DNA of 64,000 nt, from positions 90,171,786 through 90,235,785 of the forward strand of contig NC_090750.1 of assembly GCF_036898095.1 (NCBI RefSeq), given 5' to 3'. This DNA comes from Palaemon carinicauda. Lineage: Eukaryota > Arthropoda > Malacostraca > Decapoda > Palaemonidae. Below, one piece after another: positions 62,593 to 64,000 of the stretch. The stretch's first letter is position 1. Each line of letters opens with the position of its first letter. The position numbers were made by a program, and so were the translations under genes. Under the pieces are notes generated by a model that worked only from the letters and a program-made list of their open reading frames with translations, did no database searches and was not told the origin of the DNA.

Positions 62593-63600
62593 TTACGTGT
62601 CAGACTGGGCGTGAGGGCGGCTAAAGGCTTGCACTAAAGTCAAAAGTTGTTCCTGCATGACAGACATAAAGGATTTAGCAACATCAGCTGGGTCTTGCGG
62701 CCCCGAAGGGGGGGGGGGGGGCTGACGAATAACACTCGTAGAAGGGGGAGGATCTTCGGCAGTAGGCTTCGCCCTTTTCACAGGCACGGAGTCGAAATCA
62801 TCCTCCGACGGACAAGGTTCATAACTGCTAGAACCGGGAGAGAAAGAACGAGACCGTTCGTCACGGTTCCATCTCCTCTTAGTAGGTCTTGAAGCTTCAA
62901 ACTTCCATTTACGTCTGGACGAATTCGGAGAAGAAAACAACACATCCGACACGTCTTTCCCGTGACGGTCAATAGCAGCCTGGGAATCGACAACAGGATT
63001 GTCTGAGGCGACGGCTGACTGAGGGTACGTACCTCTCACCCCCTTTCGGTCATCGACGTACCTTCTCCCTTGGTCCTGGGAGCTTGGTAGAGGTCTAGGC
63101 CTAGGGGTATGACAGATTCGGTCAGTCGCCACCTCCACTGCACTAACACAAGCACTTTCACTTTCCTTACCTTTAAAGGCCTCCAGTTGTTCTTTAATGG
63201 CCTTCAACTCGGCCGCCAGGCTAGCGTACCGAGGGTCATCCGTAGATACGGAACCTGTAGGAGGTGCAGGAGTTACTACCTCAAGGGAAGGATCAACTTC
63301 CAAAGAGGAATCAATTATAGGTTCAATAGATAAATCTACGCTAAGTTCGTCTTCCTTACCACTAACAGACTTAGACTTAGACCTAGAAGCTCTCCTAACT
63401 CTACCGAGCTCTAGCTTACGCACATAGCGCTTCATAATTAACCAATCTTTCTCATCCAAAACCTTACATTCCCCGCACCTATTATCAAGGGCACAAACAA
63501 AACCCCTACAATTAGAACAAACGGTGTGAGGGTCTACCGCCATTTTCGGTAGTCTCACCTTACATTCCTCATTCGCAGATACGGTAATGACTCTTTTCAC
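62593..63600 (-). CDS. DIRS ORF1, putative gag-like protein
   Basis: 335 residues. Near the N-terminus is a cysteine cluster, CSNCRGFVCALDNRCGEC (about residues 33-50), that looks like a small zinc knuckle, followed by a basic helix (KLELGRVRRASRSKSKS), acidic and Pro-rich low complexity, a coiled-coil-like stretch (SLAAELKAIKEQLEAFKG) and an Arg/Ser-rich C-terminal half. Gag-like ORF1 products of DIRS elements are poorly conserved; the assignment rests on position before the RT and on the cysteine/basic character. The start may instead be the Met at residue 20. ORF2's first ATG is 97 bp downstream in the +1 frame. Confidence 0.7.
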   Translation of the reverse strand: MKRVITVSANEECKVRLPKMAVDPHTVCSNCRGFVCALDNRCGECKVLDEKDWLIMKRYVRKLELGRVRRASRSKSKSVSGKEDELSVDLSIEPIIDSSLEVDPSLEVVTPAPPTGSVSTDDPRYASLAAELKAIKEQLEAFKGKESESACVSAVEVATDRICHTPRPRPLPSSQDQGRRYVDDRKGVRGTYPQSAVASDNPVVDSQAAIDRHGKDVSDVLFSSPNSSRRKWKFEASRPTKRRWNRDERSRSFSPGSSSYEPCPSEDDFDSVPVKRAKPTAEDPPPSTSVIRQPPPPPSGPQDPADVAKSFMSVMQEQLLTLVQAFSRPHAQSDT

Positions 63601-63763
63601 TCATAATGAAAAAACAGCAAAAAAGCTAAGAGAAAACAAAATACACGATCGCCAAAACCCCAAATCAGAGTACTTCACCAAAAAAACAGACTGGTACACC
63701 GAGCAGGGAAAGCGAAGAAAAACTCTTAATGACGGACCAACGTGTTGTCGATCCGGCCAGCAG

Positions 63764-63927
63764 AGATGAACTGAAGAACAGAAAACGGGAATGATTCCTC
63801 CTACCACCCTTTAACGGGTGTTACCACCCAACCACCACAAGGCGGTTGCCTAGTTTAGAAAAATTCTGCCGAAATAGAGATAATTAGCTATGTATATATA
63901 ACTGCCAGGTAAGTTCTATTCATAAAA
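63764..63927. repeat. DIRS element, 5' inverted terminal repeat
   Basis: Inverted copy of 57317-57480, ending at ATTCATAAAA (63918-63927). The last bases before the flank (GGAGGCTG) differ from the internal region, marking the insertion border. Confidence 0.9.
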
Positions 63928-64000
63928 GGAGGCTGTTGATATGGAGAAGAAACAAGGATGGAAGATAAATTAGTGGTAGGAGAATGAGAGGGAGCGGGGG

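Larger units (their letters stand above)
57291..63927 (-). mobile_element. DIRS1-type tyrosine-recombinase retrotransposon, nearly intact
   Basis: About 6.64 kb, minus strand, inserted in sense in the JIP intron. Order in element orientation: 5' terminal repeat (63927-63764), gag-like ORF1 (63600-62593), ORF2 frame with gag-like N-terminus and tyrosine recombinase C-terminus (62495-58026), reverse transcriptase/RNase H in another frame (60979-58928), internal complementary region (57640-57522), 3' terminal repeat (57480-57291). DIRS elements are copied by RT and inserted by a tyrosine recombinase, through a circular intermediate, without an integrase or target duplication. The terminal repeats are inverted as expected of DIRS rather than direct as in LTR elements. 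All main frames are open, so the copy looks recent. GC content is higher than in the host intron. Confidence 0.93.

Noticed and set aside
57291..63927. LTR retrotransposon or endogenous retrovirus
   Set aside because: Terminal repeats are inverted, there is no protease or DDE integrase, and a tyrosine recombinase with R, HxxR and Y motifs is present.

Overview
The window is eukaryotic, AT-rich and intron-dominated. It most likely comes from a malacostracan, probably decapod, crustacean (shrimp, crayfish or crab). This is inferred from an arthropod-like JNK-interacting-protein gene, two DIRS1-type tyrosine-recombinase retrotransposons, LINE 3' tails ending in (TAA)n, and long (GA)n and (TA)n microsatellites. 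I cannot fix the species. No bacterial-style operon, CRISPR array, rRNA or tRNA gene is visible.

One host gene spans nearly the whole window on the minus strand. It encodes a JIP3/JIP4 (sunday driver/SPAG9-like) scaffold. I can place 16 coding exons between 55018 and the stop codon at 1211-1213. Each has GT/AG borders, and the exon phases join without a break into 919 codons plus stop. The 5' part of the gene (RH1 domain, first coiled coil, JNK-binding region, promoter) lies beyond 64000. In order the window holds the second coiled coil (54.9 kb), the RH2 domain (53.9 kb), a linker (52.6-48.0 kb), and a C-terminal WD40-like propeller (45.5-1.2 kb), with an acidic variable linker at 42.8-30.7 kb.

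The introns are full of mobile DNA. At 57.29-63.93 kb is a nearly intact DIRS element on the minus strand, with inverted terminal repeats, an internal complementary region, two gag-like reading frames, reverse transcriptase/RNase H, and tyrosine recombinase. At 19.59-26.24 kb is a second, decayed DIRS element of a different family with the same architecture and strand. Smaller elements are five copies of a roughly 300-bp piggyBac-type MITE with TTAA borders, about eleven fragments of one LINE family, two RTE-like LINE ends, a pogo/Tigger-like transposase relic, a 916-bp long-TIR element, a 191-bp fold-back MITE, and several isolated termini.

The only cellular gene is the JIP scaffold, expected to link kinesin/dynein motors, small GTPases and JNK signalling. 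Everything else is intronic parasite sequence or simple repeat. The most unusual features are the doubly open, overlapping coding layout of the DIRS element, its circle-junction-like internal repeat, consensus splice-donor sequences inside its termini, and the same-strand palindromic TTAA MITE family. I see no clear evidence of a new cellular system.
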